A stretch of DNA of 15,827 nucleotides from Flavobacterium psychrophilum (GCA_945866505.1 CAMBHH010000074.1:1-15827), one strand, 5' to 3'. Shown: positions 1-7,203, counted from the stretch's first letter. The notes: generated from the sequence alone by a model not told the origin. Numbers and translations: made by a program.

Positions 1-521
1 TGTTCCAATTCGTGGATTTTTTCAGCCACGACTTCTGGTGTGTCGGTAATTAATACTGTCACCTTTTTTTGAAAAATAATGTTTCCTTCGTCATAATTTT
101 CATTGACGTAATGAATAGAAATTCCCGTTTCTTTTTCTTTGTTTTCGACAACAGATTTATGTACGTTCATTCCATACATGCCTTTTCCGCCATATTTTGG
201 TAAGAGGGCAGGATGGATATTTATTATAGAATTGGCGTAGGATTCGACGATTGATTCAGGGAATTTTAGTAAAAATCCGGCGAGAACTATCAAATCCGGC
301 TGAATTGCATTTAGTTTTTGTAAGACATTACCTGAATATAATTCTTCTTTAGAGAAAATTTCAGTAGGAATTTGAAAGTTCTTGGCCCTTTCAATCACTT
401 TTGCATTTGGGTTATTGGTAAACACAGAAACGACACTTGCTGTAGTTGTATTTTTAAAGTATTTTATAATGTTTTCAGCATTAGTACCCGATCCGGAAGC
501 GAAAATTACTATTTTCTTCAT
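1..521 (-). CDS. purN: Phosphoribosylglycinamide formyltransferase (GART), 3' end cut by window
   Basis: Transfers a formyl group from 10-formyl-tetrahydrofolate to GAR in the third step of de novo purine synthesis, in the cytoplasm. The reverse strand from the ATG at 519-521 reads 173 codons without a stop and runs off the left edge. The family is about 190 aa, so only a short tail is missing. Visible motifs are the N-terminal phosphate-binding loop GSGTNAE (residues 10-16), LAGFLLKFP (80-88), the catalytic NIHPALLP (101-108, with Asn101 and His103) and the folate-side Asp144 in NYDEGN. These match Asn106, His108 and Asp144 of the E. coli enzyme. The gene is divergent from acpP across a 175-nt spacer; I could not find a clear TAnnTTTG box for it. 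Identification is firm. Confidence 0.95.
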   Translation of the reverse strand, partial: MKKIVIFASGSGTNAENIIKYFKNTTTASVVSVFTNNPNAKVIERAKNFQIPTEIFSKEELYSGNVLQKLNAIQPDLIVLAGFLLKFPESIVESYANSIINIHPALLPKYGGKGMYGMNVHKSVVENKEKETGISIHYVNENYDEGNIIFQKKVTVLITDTPEVVAEKIHELE

Positions 522-637
522 AAATAAAATGATTTCAAGGATACAAAAAAAAGAATAAAAAGTGATAATAAATAACATTATGAAGTGTTTGTGAAATTTA
601 TTTTATAAATTAGCTGTCACATTTATTAACTAAATAG

Positions 638-666
638 TTGTTTTAAAATAAAGTTTTTTATTTTTG
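638..666 (+). promoter_or_regulatory. Bacteroidota-type promoter of acpP
   Basis: The -7 box TATTTTTG (659-666) fits TAnnTTTG exactly. A TTG -33 element lies at 638-640, 18 nt upstream. The ATG of acpP is 30 nt further on, in an A-rich leader without a Shine-Dalgarno sequence, as is usual for this phylum. Confidence 0.7.
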
Positions 667-696
667 CCAACAAATTAAATTTTAAAATTAAAGATT

Positions 697-933
697 ATGT
701 CAGACATTGCATCAAGAGTAAAAGCGATTATCGTAGACAAATTAGGCGTTGACGAAAACGAAGTTGTAACAGAAGCTAGCTTCACTAATGATTTAGGAGC
801 TGATTCATTAGACACAGTAGAACTTATCATGGAATTCGAAAAAGAATTTGATATTCAAATTCCAGACGACCAAGCTGAAAACATTGCTACCGTAGGTCAA
901 GCGATTTCTTATATCGAAGAAGCTAAGAAATAA
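697..933 (+). CDS. acpP: Acyl carrier protein
   Basis: Carries growing acyl chains as thioesters on a 4'-phosphopantetheine arm during type II fatty-acid synthesis in the cytoplasm. It has 78 aa, the usual length, and is strongly acidic. The attachment site is Ser37 in GADSLD, at the start of helix II, which continues into the acidic partner-recognition surface ([13 protein letters not shown]). The ATG sits 30 nt after a good -7 box. fabF, which uses AcpP-bound substrates, follows after 238 nt of structured spacer. This suggests one unit whose second gene may be expressed less than the first. Confidence 0.98.
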   Translation: MSDIASRVKAIIVDKLGVDENEVVTEASFTNDLGADSLDTVELIMEFEKEFDIQIPDDQAENIATVGQAISYIEEAKK

Positions 934-938
934 TAAAA

Positions 939-1032
939 AACACCCGATTTTAAAATTCCAAATTTTAAAATTCCAAATTCCAAAAATTGGGATTTGTTTT
1001 TTGAACCTTGGAATTTCTAGAAATTGGGTGTT
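939..1032 (+). repeat. Structured spacer after acpP: stem-loop with nested TTCCAAA repeats
   Basis: AACACCC (939-945) pairs with GGGTGTT (1026-1032). Inside it, AAATTCCA copies on the left face TGGAATTT on the right (around 1009-1016). The left arm holds a perfect 15-bp tandem duplication (947-961 and 962-976, unit ATTTTAAAATTCCAA) plus a partial third copy at 977-983. The right side ends in a T-rich stretch (TTATTATTTT). The whole could act as a leaky terminator or an RNA stabiliser for the acpP message. Structure is seen in the sequence; function is inferred. Confidence 0.6.
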
Positions 1033-1053
1033 ATTATTTTAAAACCGAATTTC

Positions 1054-1068
1054 GATTGAATTTCAATC
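1054..1068. repeat. Short inverted repeat GATTGA-att-TCAATC
   Basis: A 6-bp perfect inverted repeat with a 3-nt centre in the acpP-fabF spacer. It could be a protein-binding site or a minor hairpin. Nothing in the sequence decides between these. Confidence 0.3.
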
Positions 1069-1091
1069 AAAACAATATTTAAAATAGAACT

Positions 1092-1140
1092 ACCCATGTC
1101 TCTTTTGTACTAATATTACAGATAAGAAAGCGTGGGTTTT
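1092..1140 (+). terminator. Possible attenuator-like hairpin upstream of fabF
   Basis: ACCCATG (1092-1098) pairs with CGTGGGT (1131-1137) as 7 bp including one G-U, around a 32-nt loop. It is followed by TTTATTTG. The run of T after the stem resembles an intrinsic terminator, and it ends about 30 nt before the fabF ATG. The large loop makes it weaker than a classical terminator. Confidence 0.35.
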
Positions 1141-1171
1141 ATTTGTTGAAAATAGATAAAAACCGTAAGTT

Positions 1172-2425
1172 ATGGTATTGAAAAGAGTTGTAGTTACTGG
1201 CCTAGGCGCGCTAACTCCTATAGGAAATAATATACAAGAATATTGGAACGGTCTTATCAACGGTGTTAGTGGAGCCGCAACGATAACTCATTTTGATGCT
1301 TCAAAGCATAAAACTCATTTTGCTTGCGAAGTAAAAAACTTCAATGTTGAAGATTTTATAGACCGAAAAGAAGCTCGAAAGATGGATCGATATGCACAAT
1401 ATGCTATCGTTACTGCTGAAGAAGCTGTAAAAGATGCTGGTTTCGATCTTGAAAAATTAGACAAAGACAGAGTAGGTGTTATCTGGGGTTCAGGAATTGG
1501 TGGATTGGAAACTTTTCAAAATGAAATGCTTGATTTTTCTAAAGGAGACGGAACTCCTCGATTCAATCCTTTCTTCATACCAAAAATGATTGCCGATATC
1601 GCTGGCGGTCATATTTCTATAAAATACGGATTCAGAGGTCCGAATTTCACAACCGTTTCGGCTTGTGCTTCCTCTACCAATGCCATTATTGACGCATTCA
1701 ATTACATTCGATTAGGCCATGCTGATGCAATGATAACGGGTGGTTCAGAAGCAGCGGTAACTATTGCAGGAATGGGTGGATTTAATGCAATGCACGCTTT
1801 GTCAACCAGAAATGATGATCCAAAAACAGCTTCGAGACCGATGGACAAAGACCGTGATGGTTTTGTGCTTGGAGAAGGAGCAGGAACTTTAATTCTTGAA
1901 GAATACGAACACGCCATAGCTCGTGGCGCAAAAATATATTGCGAAATTGGCGGAGGTGGAATGTCTGCCGATGCTTATCATATTACAGCTCCACATCCTG
2001 AAGGATTAGGAGCAAAAAATGTAATGTTAAATTGTTTGAGAGATGCGGGTCTAACTCCTACAGATGTTGACGGTGTAAATATGCACGGAACATCTACCCC
2101 ACTTGGAGATATAGCCGAATCTAAAGCTATTTTGCACGTTTTTGGAGAACACGCTTACACCATGAATTTGAATTCTACAAAATCAATGACAGGTCATCTA
2201 CTTGGAGCAGCTGGTGTAATAGAGACGATTTCTTCGATTCTTTCCATAAAACACGGGATTGTTCCTCCTACCATAAATCACTTTACCGACGACGAAAGCA
2301 TTGATTCTAAATTGAACTTTACTTTTAATGTAGCCCAAAAAAGGGATGTAAAAGTCTTGATGAGCAATACTTTTGGTTTTGGAGGTCACAATGCTTGCGT
2401 TTTAGTAAAAAAATTAGACATCTAA
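1172..2425 (+). CDS. fabF: Beta-ketoacyl-ACP synthase II
   Basis: Condenses malonyl-ACP with acyl-ACP, the chain-elongation step of fatty-acid synthesis. The 417-aa length is normal for the family. The thiolase-fold Cys-His-His triad is intact: Cys165 in SACASSTNA, His305 in NMHGTSTPLGD and His342 in SMTGHLLGAAG, with the conserved Lys337 just before. The glycine-rich FGFGGHNA near the C-terminus is also present. A His-His triad with this length places it with FabF/FabB rather than FabH. rnc begins 8 nt after its stop, so the two are probably co-transcribed. acpP is the upstream neighbour and supplies its carrier substrate. Confidence 0.97.
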   Translation: MVLKRVVVTGLGALTPIGNNIQEYWNGLINGVSGAATITHFDASKHKTHFACEVKNFNVEDFIDRKEARKMDRYAQYAIVTAEEAVKDAGFDLEKLDKDRVGVIWGSGIGGLETFQNEMLDFSKGDGTPRFNPFFIPKMIADIAGGHISIKYGFRGPNFTTVSACASSTNAIIDAFNYIRLGHADAMITGGSEAAVTIAGMGGFNAMHALSTRNDDPKTASRPMDKDRDGFVLGEGAGTLILEEYEHAIARGAKIYCEIGGGGMSADAYHITAPHPEGLGAKNVMLNCLRDAGLTPTDVDGVNMHGTSTPLGDIAESKAILHVFGEHAYTMNLNSTKSMTGHLLGAAGVIETISSILSIKHGIVPPTINHFTDDESIDSKLNFTFNVAQKRDVKVLMSNTFGFGGHNACVLVKKLDI

Positions 2426-2433
2426 TTCTTAGA

Positions 2434-3174
2434 ATGAAACTTATTAGAAAAATATTTTCCAAATCCCGTTCTCCTGAAGACGGGATTTTTTTTGATTCTA
2501 TAAGCGAAATTCTAGGATTTGTACCCATTAATCTTGAGTATTTTAAAAAAGCATTCACGCATCGTTCCTCTAATAAACAAGATGAAGCAGGAAATGCTTT
2601 TAGTTACGAACGATTAGAATTTCTTGGAGACGCCATGTTAAGTTCCGTAATTGCCGCTCATTTATTCAATAAAGTACCTGCTGGCGACGAAGGTTATTTA
2701 ACAAAAATGCGTTCCAAAATTGTGAGTAGAGAACACTTAAACGAACTTGGGAAAGACTTAAATCTTGTTCGCTTTATAGATAGTAAAGTTCCTGTGCACC
2801 ATTTTGGAGAAAATATTCACGGTAATATTTTTGAATCTTTGGTTGGCGCCATTTATTTGGATCGAGGATATGAATATTGCGAAAAGTTTATTCAAAAAAG
2901 TGTGGTTACTCCTTATGTCGATATTGCAAGATTAGAAGGCAAAGTAATTAGTTATAAAAGCTTGTTGATTGAATGGTGTCAGAAAGAAAAAAAACAATTT
3001 CATTATGATATTTTTGACGATAACGGAATTGATGGACAACGTTTTTTTGGTGTAAAATTAAGTATAGATGCTAAAGTTATTGCAAAAGCTAGAGCCACTT
3101 CAAAAAAGAAAGCAGAGGAAAAAGCTTCGCAAAGAGCTTATTTTGCGTTTCAAAAAAAAATTGATGCCAAATAG
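2434..3174 (+). CDS. rnc: Ribonuclease III
   Basis: Cleaves double-stranded RNA, including the rRNA precursor. I place the start at the ATG at 2434, giving 246 aa, because it lies 8 nt after the fabF stop. An in-frame TTG at 2395 would lengthen the protein by 13 residues, but these would overlap the fabF end and look unlike a protein start. The RNase III signature ERLEFLGDA is at 59-67, with Glu62 and Asp66 as catalytic acids. The second acidic cluster reads GNIFESLVGAIYLD (130-143), with Glu134 as the essential glutamate. Asn131 stands where E. coli has Asp114. A double-stranded RNA-binding domain fills about 170-242, ending in the usual KKKAEEKAS helix. The acpP-fabF-rnc order is a familiar bacterial arrangement. 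Confidence 0.95.
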   Translation: MKLIRKIFSKSRSPEDGIFFDSISEILGFVPINLEYFKKAFTHRSSNKQDEAGNAFSYERLEFLGDAMLSSVIAAHLFNKVPAGDEGYLTKMRSKIVSREHLNELGKDLNLVRFIDSKVPVHHFGENIHGNIFESLVGAIYLDRGYEYCEKFIQKSVVTPYVDIARLEGKVISYKSLLIEWCQKEKKQFHYDIFDDNGIDGQRFFGVKLSIDAKVIAKARATSKKKAEEKASQRAYFAFQKKIDAK

Positions 3175-3287
3175 CCGAAATTTCTTTAATTTATAACGTT
3201 TTCGCTTTTGAATTACAAAATACTTGCTTTTTTTAAAGACAATGCTGCAATAGAAATGCTATATTTACACCTTATTTTTTGAATAAA

Positions 3288-3776
3288 ATGGCTGTTCATA
3301 AATTAGATTTTGACGATTTTGATGAAATTAATTATCAACTAGTTGCTATTCATACGTCATTAGAAGATTATAGATTAGCCTATTTTATTAATCAAAAACT
3401 GCCTATAAATTTAAGTAGTAACAAGAACGAAATTCATATCAATATCAAAGAAGGAGAGACAAAATTCTCAAGATTTTATTATTATGATAAGGAAAAGGAG
3501 ATTTCTTGGAATTTGATTCAAAACAAAAATGAAGTAATTCAAAACAAAAAGGATAATAATCAAAATCTATTTTCAGATTTGAATATGGAAGTGTCAACAA
3601 AAGTGTTTTTACTTCCTGAGTTTAAAAAAGTAGATTATTTTTTAAAAATAGATAACACGGACGAAGTAATGGATAGTAAACAAATTCAACTTCTTTTAAA
3701 TACAATTGAAAACATATCTACAGCTTATTCAGTAGATACACTTAAAATAAAATCAAAAAATAATTTAATTTTTTAA
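3288..3776 (+). CDS. IPExxxVDY family protein, function unknown
   Basis: This belongs to a small family found in Bacteroidota and named for its signature, seen here as LPEFKKVDYFLKI in the C-terminal third. No enzymatic role is established that I know of. The chosen start is the ATG at 3288 (162 aa); the TTG 9 nt upstream is a less likely start. The protein is Asn- and Lys-rich. It has no signal peptide, no membrane segment and no recognisable catalytic motif, so a cytoplasmic location is expected. Only 5 nt separate its stop from the pyruvate kinase ATG, so the two are very likely co-transcribed and may be translationally coupled. The 113-nt spacer upstream holds no convincing promoter; TATATTTA at 3260-3267 is a near match to the -7 box but has no partner element. 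Confidence 0.85.
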   Translation: MAVHKLDFDDFDEINYQLVAIHTSLEDYRLAYFINQKLPINLSSNKNEIHINIKEGETKFSRFYYYDKEKEISWNLIQNKNEVIQNKKDNNQNLFSDLNMEVSTKVFLLPEFKKVDYFLKIDNTDEVMDSKQIQLLLNTIENISTAYSVDTLKIKSKNNLIF

Positions 3777-3781
3777 TATCA

Positions 3782-5212
3782 ATGTCAACAAACAAAAAAA
3801 CAAAAATTGTAGCCACTCTTGGACCTGCCTGTAGTACAAGAGAAATCATAAAGGATATGATTGACGCAGGTGTAAACGTGTTTAGAATCAATTTTTCGCA
3901 TGCTGATTACAATGATGTAAAGGAAAGGATTGCAATGATTAGAGGACTTAACGAAGAGTTTGGCTACACCACAGCAATTTTGGGAGATTTACAAGGTCCA
4001 AAGCTTCGCGTAGGAATTATGGAAGAAGGTGTGGTTGTCAATGATGGCGATTTAATTACGTTTACAACAGCTGAAGAAGTCATTGGAACAGCTAAAAAAG
4101 TATTCATGAAGTATAAAAACTTTCCAAATGATGTGAATCCTGGGGAACGTATTTTGCTTGATGATGGTAAACTTATTTTTGAAATTATTGAAACCGACAA
4201 AAAAACTGAAGTTGTCGCTAAAGTAATTCAAGGCGGAGAACTGAAATCTAAAAAAGGGGTAAATCTTCCAAACACAAAAATATCACTTCCAGCTTTAACT
4301 GAAAAAGATATAGCCGATGCGATTTTTGCTATTGAACAAAAAGTAGATTGGATTGCGCTTTCATTTGTAAAAACACCTCGAGATCTTCAGGATTTGCAAG
4401 AATTAATTGCAAAACATTCTGACGAAAAAATTCCAATTGTTGCTAAAATAGAAATGCCTGAAGCGCTTGTGAATATCGATAAAATCGTCGCTTATTGTGA
4501 TGCCTTGATGGTAGCTCGTGGTGACTTAGGAGTTGAACTTCCTGCACAAGAAGTACCTTTAGTACAAAAACAATTAATTCTTAGAGCCAAAACCGCTCGT
4601 ATTCCAGTAATTGTAGCCACCCAAATGATGGAAACTATGATTAGCAGCTTGACACCAACGCGTGCCGAAGTGAATGATGTAGCTAACTCCGTTATGGATG
4701 GAGCTGATGCAGTTATGCTATCAGGAGAAACAGCAACAGGTCTTTATCCTGTTCAGGTAATTGAAAAAATGACTCAAATTATTGAAGCAGTAGAAGATTC
4801 TCCGCTTATCAAAGTACCACAAAATACGCCACAAGTAAGAACAAATCGTTTTATTACGAAAACCATCTGTCATCACGCAGCGCTTACCGCTAATGTTATC
4901 GAAGCAAAAGCCATTTGTACGCTGACAAATAGTGGTTATACTGCTTTCCAAATTTCAGCTTGGAGACCTTCTGCTCATATTCTTGTGTTTACTTCAAATA
5001 GAAGAATCCTTACGCAACTCAATTTATTGTGGGGTGTAAAATCTTTTTTTTATGACAAAATGAAAAGTACAGATGATACTATTACTGATGTAAACGAAAT
5101 AGCAAGAGAAAAAGGATATGTAGCCAAAGGCGAATATCTGATTAATTTAGCGGCAATGCCATTAAAAGATAAAGGAATGGTGAACACTTTAAGAGTTTCT
5201 GAAATTTTATAG
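3782..5212 (+). CDS. pyk: Pyruvate kinase
   Basis: Makes pyruvate and ATP from phosphoenolpyruvate and ADP, the last step of glycolysis. It has 476 aa, the standard bacterial length. The N-terminal ATLGPAC and FRINFSH (34-40) are present, with Arg35, Asn37 and Ser39 around the K+/phosphate site. The loop GDLQGPKLR (68-76) carries Asp69. The active-site signature IVAKIEMPEAL holds Lys222 (proton/phosphate transfer) and Glu224. ARGDLGVELP gives the metal-binding Asp248, and ATQMMETM gives Thr280. The B domain lies at roughly 77-170 and the C-terminal regulatory domain at roughly 345-476. No active-site residue seems lost. It closes a two-gene unit with the IPExxxVDY protein and is followed by a clear terminator. 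Confidence 0.97.
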   Translation: MSTNKKTKIVATLGPACSTREIIKDMIDAGVNVFRINFSHADYNDVKERIAMIRGLNEEFGYTTAILGDLQGPKLRVGIMEEGVVVNDGDLITFTTAEEVIGTAKKVFMKYKNFPNDVNPGERILLDDGKLIFEIIETDKKTEVVAKVIQGGELKSKKGVNLPNTKISLPALTEKDIADAIFAIEQKVDWIALSFVKTPRDLQDLQELIAKHSDEKIPIVAKIEMPEALVNIDKIVAYCDALMVARGDLGVELPAQEVPLVQKQLILRAKTARIPVIVATQMMETMISSLTPTRAEVNDVANSVMDGADAVMLSGETATGLYPVQVIEKMTQIIEAVEDSPLIKVPQNTPQVRTNRFITKTICHHAALTANVIEAKAICTLTNSGYTAFQISAWRPSAHILVFTSNRRILTQLNLLWGVKSFFYDKMKSTDDTITDVNEIAREKGYVAKGEYLINLAAMPLKDKGMVNTLRVSEIL

Positions 5213-5235
5213 TTCAAAAAATTCACGACCAAATA

Positions 5236-5277
5236 AATCCGCCTTTTTTAGCAATAAAGAAGGCGGATTATTTTTTT
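5236..5277 (+). terminator. Intrinsic terminator after pyk
   Basis: AATCCGCCTT (5236-5245) and AAGGCGGATT (5260-5269) form a perfect 10-bp stem with a 14-nt loop. A run of seven T follows directly (5271-5277). This is the strongest plus-strand terminator in the window, 23 nt after the pyk stop. Confidence 0.85.
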
Positions 5278-5306
5278 GATTGAATTTATTTTTTAAGTTA
5301 TCTTTG
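5275..5306 (+). promoter_or_regulatory. Promoter of the BI-1-like gene, overlapping the pyk terminator
   Basis: The -7 box TATCTTTG (5299-5306) fits TAnnTTTG. A TTTG at 5275-5278, 20 nt upstream, serves as the -33 element and shares the T-tract of the preceding terminator. The gene starts 22 nt downstream of the box. Confidence 0.6.
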
Positions 5307-5328
5307 ATGAAAATTAAACCAAAATAGT

Positions 5329-6099
5329 ATGGCATTCGAATCGAAAAATCCGTTTTTAAACAACAAATCATTTTCCGCGACATCAGCTTCTGCTGACAAC
5401 AAAGTGCATAACGCTACACTTATTGATTTCAATCAAGATATGACTTTGGCTGGAACCATTAACAAAACAGTAATCTTGTTTTTATTGCTTACCGCATCAG
5501 CAATAGTAGTTTGGTGGATGGCTTTTAACGGGATGAACCCTATGTTACCAACTATTGGTGGCGCAATCGTAGGATTAATTTTAGTTGTGATTGCCGCATT
5601 TAAACCGCAATATTCGCCAGTTTTAGCTCCTGGCTACGCCATGTTTGAAGGATTGTTTATTGGTGGAGTTTCAGCTATTTTTGAAGCCAAATATCCAGGA
5701 ATTGTAATTCAAGCCGTAGGTGCTACTTTCGTCACTTTTGCGGTTTGTTTGGGATTGTATAAATTTAAAATTGTAAAAGTAACCGAACAATTCAAATCGG
5801 TTGTTGTAGCTGCAACGCTCGCCATCGCTACCTATTATTTGATTTCGTGGTTGGTTTCAATGTTTACTAGCTTTGTCCCTGTGCATTACGGCAATTCGAT
5901 GATGAGCATAGGTATAAGCGTTTTTGTAATTGTCGTTGCTGCATTGAATTTGTTTTTAGACTTTGACCGAATGGAAAAAGGAGTTGAACAAAAAATGCCA
6001 AAATTTATGGAATGGTTCGCTGCAATGGGTTTAATAATCACTTTAGTGTGGTTGTATATTGAGTTTTTAAGATTGCTATCTAAACTAAATCGAAAATAA
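5329..6099 (+). CDS. Bax inhibitor-1 / YccA family membrane protein
   Basis: An integral inner-membrane protein of the BI-1/YccA (TMBIM-like) family. Some members conduct Ca2+ or interact with membrane proteases, but the role here is not known. Of 256 aa, the first 45 are polar and cytoplasmic, followed by about seven hydrophobic segments (around 48-64, 74-91, 100-118, 124-144, 156-178, 189-210 and 228-247). Family features are APGYAMFEGLFIGGVS (100-115) and the conserved Asp pair in FLDFDRME (Asp211, Asp213), which in a bacterial homologue of known structure forms a pH-sensing pair. It has its own promoter and stands alone between the pyk terminator and the beta-barrel gene. Confidence 0.9.
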   Translation: MAFESKNPFLNNKSFSATSASADNKVHNATLIDFNQDMTLAGTINKTVILFLLLTASAIVVWWMAFNGMNPMLPTIGGAIVGLILVVIAAFKPQYSPVLAPGYAMFEGLFIGGVSAIFEAKYPGIVIQAVGATFVTFAVCLGLYKFKIVKVTEQFKSVVVAATLAIATYYLISWLVSMFTSFVPVHYGNSMMSIGISVFVIVVAALNLFLDFDRMEKGVEQKMPKFMEWFAAMGLIITLVWLYIEFLRLLSKLNRK

Positions 6100-6245
6100 A
6101 AAGGTTTTACTCTAATTTTTAAAGTATTACGATATTTTTTTGGATGTTTTTTTAAAAGTATTTATCTTTAAATGAGGTTATTGTTTTTTTTCTAGAGGGC
6201 CAATTAGGCTACAGACCTTAATCAGTTTGAATCAATAAAAGTCAA

Positions 6246-6280
6246 ATGAAATGAATTGGTTACCAATCTTTTCATTTCAT
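6246..6280. repeat. Bulged 14-bp palindrome upstream of the beta-barrel gene
   Basis: ATGAAATGA (6246-6254) pairs with TCATTTCAT (6272-6280). Stacked inside is ATTGG (6255-6259) with CCAAT (6263-6267) around a TTA loop, leaving a 4-nt bulge (6268-6271). It has no T-tract, so it is not a standard terminator. It may be an operator or a leader RNA structure. Confidence 0.5.
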
Positions 6281-6311
6281 GCATGATATTTCACAATCGA
6301 AAGTATAATTT

Positions 6312-6329
6312 TACCTAGAAGTTTAGGTA
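6312..6329. repeat. Inverted repeat TACCTA-N6-TAGGTA
   Basis: A perfect 6-bp inverted repeat with a 6-nt centre, 72 nt before the ATG of the beta-barrel gene. This spacing and symmetry would suit a dimeric regulator. There is no further support. Confidence 0.35.
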
Positions 6330-6400
6330 TTTCATTATGAATCAGTTTTCTTTTTCAATAATTTAATCAACTATTTTTATCTTATAAACACAACAAAATC

Positions 6401-7000
6401 ATGAAAAAAACACTTGTAATACTTACTTTTTTTGCATTTCTTAGTAGTTATGCGCAAAAAATCAATTTTGGAATCAAAGCAGGATTAAACTTGTCTACGT
6501 TAACCGCAGATGCCGATAAAATAATGTCATCTTCTACTGGTTTTCATGCCGGTGCTTTTGTAGAGTTTAAAGCATTGGGGAAAATTGCAGTGCAACCCGA
6601 ACTTCTTTTCTCTGCGCAAGGAGCAAAATTTGAAGGAAAAGACGTCAGTTCAGTGCTAGAATCAACCCAGAAAATGGATTATGTTGTGGTTCCAGTAATG
6701 CTAAAATATTATGTTTTAAGCGTAGGAGGTTTATTTCTTGAAGCTGGACCTCAAGTAGGATTTTTAGTTTCTGCAAAAAATGAAGTTCAAAACAAATTGA
6801 CTAATGTGAGTACAACCGAAGACATCAAAGACGCTACAAAAGGTTTAGACACTTCGGTGAATTTTGGTGTTGGCTATGATATTTTGGATAAAATTGTTGT
6901 TCAAACCCGATATAGTTTAGGATTAACCAATGTTAGTGAAGCAGATGAAGTAACGAGTAAAAACGGTGTTTTTCAGCTTTCACTGGGCTATAAGTTCTAG
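6401..7000 (+). CDS. Outer-membrane beta-barrel protein, PorT family (OMP_b-brl_2 type)
   Basis: A small outer-membrane barrel typical of Bacteroidota; substrate and function are not known. The first 19 residues (MKKTLVILTF... ending SYAQ) form a signal peptide with a likely cut after Ala-Gln or just before it. The mature protein opens with KINFGIKAGLNLSTL, the usual first strand of PorT-like barrels. Alternating hydrophobic stretches follow, such as FHAGAFVEF, IAVQPELLFSAQG, VVVPVMLKYY, LFLEAGPQVGFL and FGVGYDI. It ends QLSLGYKF, with the terminal Phe expected for outer-membrane insertion. At 199 aa it fits an 8-strand barrel. It stands alone, with inverted repeats in its long upstream region that may regulate it. 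Confidence 0.88.
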   Translation: MKKTLVILTFFAFLSSYAQKINFGIKAGLNLSTLTADADKIMSSSTGFHAGAFVEFKALGKIAVQPELLFSAQGAKFEGKDVSSVLESTQKMDYVVVPVMLKYYVLSVGGLFLEAGPQVGFLVSAKNEVQNKLTNVSTTEDIKDATKGLDTSVNFGVGYDILDKIVVQTRYSLGLTNVSEADEVTSKNGVFQLSLGYKF

Positions 7001-7007
7001 TTGGTTA

Positions 7008-7028
7008 GTTCAGTTGAACAGCTTTTTT
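7008..7028 (+). terminator. Weak hairpin plus T-tract after the beta-barrel gene
   Basis: GTTCA (7008-7012) and TGAAC (7015-7019) form a short stem with only 2 nt between them, followed by AGC and six T. The loop is too tight for the full stem to close, so this is a marginal terminator at best. Confidence 0.25.
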
Positions 7029-7032
7029 ATAA

Positions 7033-7191
7033 AAGTGATTTAAACTTTCTGCATTTTTGCGAAAAATTTAGGATTTTGTAGCCCATTGAAGTCTTTTTTT
7101 AGATTGTATAGCTGGGCTAATGGACAAAAAAAATTTAAAAGTCAGTGCAAAAGACAAATTTTTTAGCAAATAGAAAAAGTTTAAATCACTT
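7033..7191. repeat. 159-bp imperfect palindromic element (MITE-like or long RNA hairpin)
   Basis: The outer 16 bp, AAGTGATTTAAACTTT (7033-7048), are repeated perfectly inverted as AAAGTTTAAATCACTT (7176-7191). Similarity between the arms continues inward with small gaps (TTTGCGAAAAATTT on the left, AAATTTTTTAGCAAA on the right). A central inverted pair TAGCCCA (7079-7085) / TGGGCTA (7113-7119) lies near the middle. The element fills most of the spacer and ends 12 nt before the next ATG. No target-site duplication is evident. Confidence 0.55.
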
Positions 7192-7203
7192 CATATTTAT
7201 AGA

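Larger units (their letters stand above)
6100..6400. other. 301-nt intergenic region with two inverted repeats
   Basis: No open frame of note. The first 100 nt are T-rich, with no clear terminator after the BI-1 gene. The second half holds a bulged palindrome (6246-6280) and a short inverted repeat (6312-6329). A weak -7-like TATTTTTA (6372-6379) precedes the beta-barrel gene by about 20 nt but lacks the final G. Confidence 0.5.

Noticed and set aside
947..983. CRISPR-like repeat in the acpP-fabF spacer
   Set aside because: Only two direct 15-bp copies touch each other with no spacer between them, and no cas gene is present.
1097..1107. Separate fabF promoter using TCTCTTTTG
   Set aside because: The TA of the -7 box is replaced and no TTG is spaced correctly, so I do not call a promoter there.
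2395..2433. Longer RNase III form from the TTG at 2395
   Set aside because: The extra residues come from the end of fabF in another frame. The ATG at 2434 after the fabF stop gives a normal family start.
2325..2558. Minus-strand open frame of 77 codons across the fabF-rnc junction
   Set aside because: It lies opposite two well-supported genes, has no recognisable motif, and its composition is that of a reversed coding strand.
3279..3287. TTG start for the IPExxxVDY protein
   Set aside because: An ATG follows three codons later and gives a more typical start, MAVHKLDF.
7051..7060. CATTTTTG as the -7 box of the nuclease operon
   Set aside because: The first base is wrong, no -33 element fits, and it lies inside the arm of the palindrome about 145 nt from the ATG.
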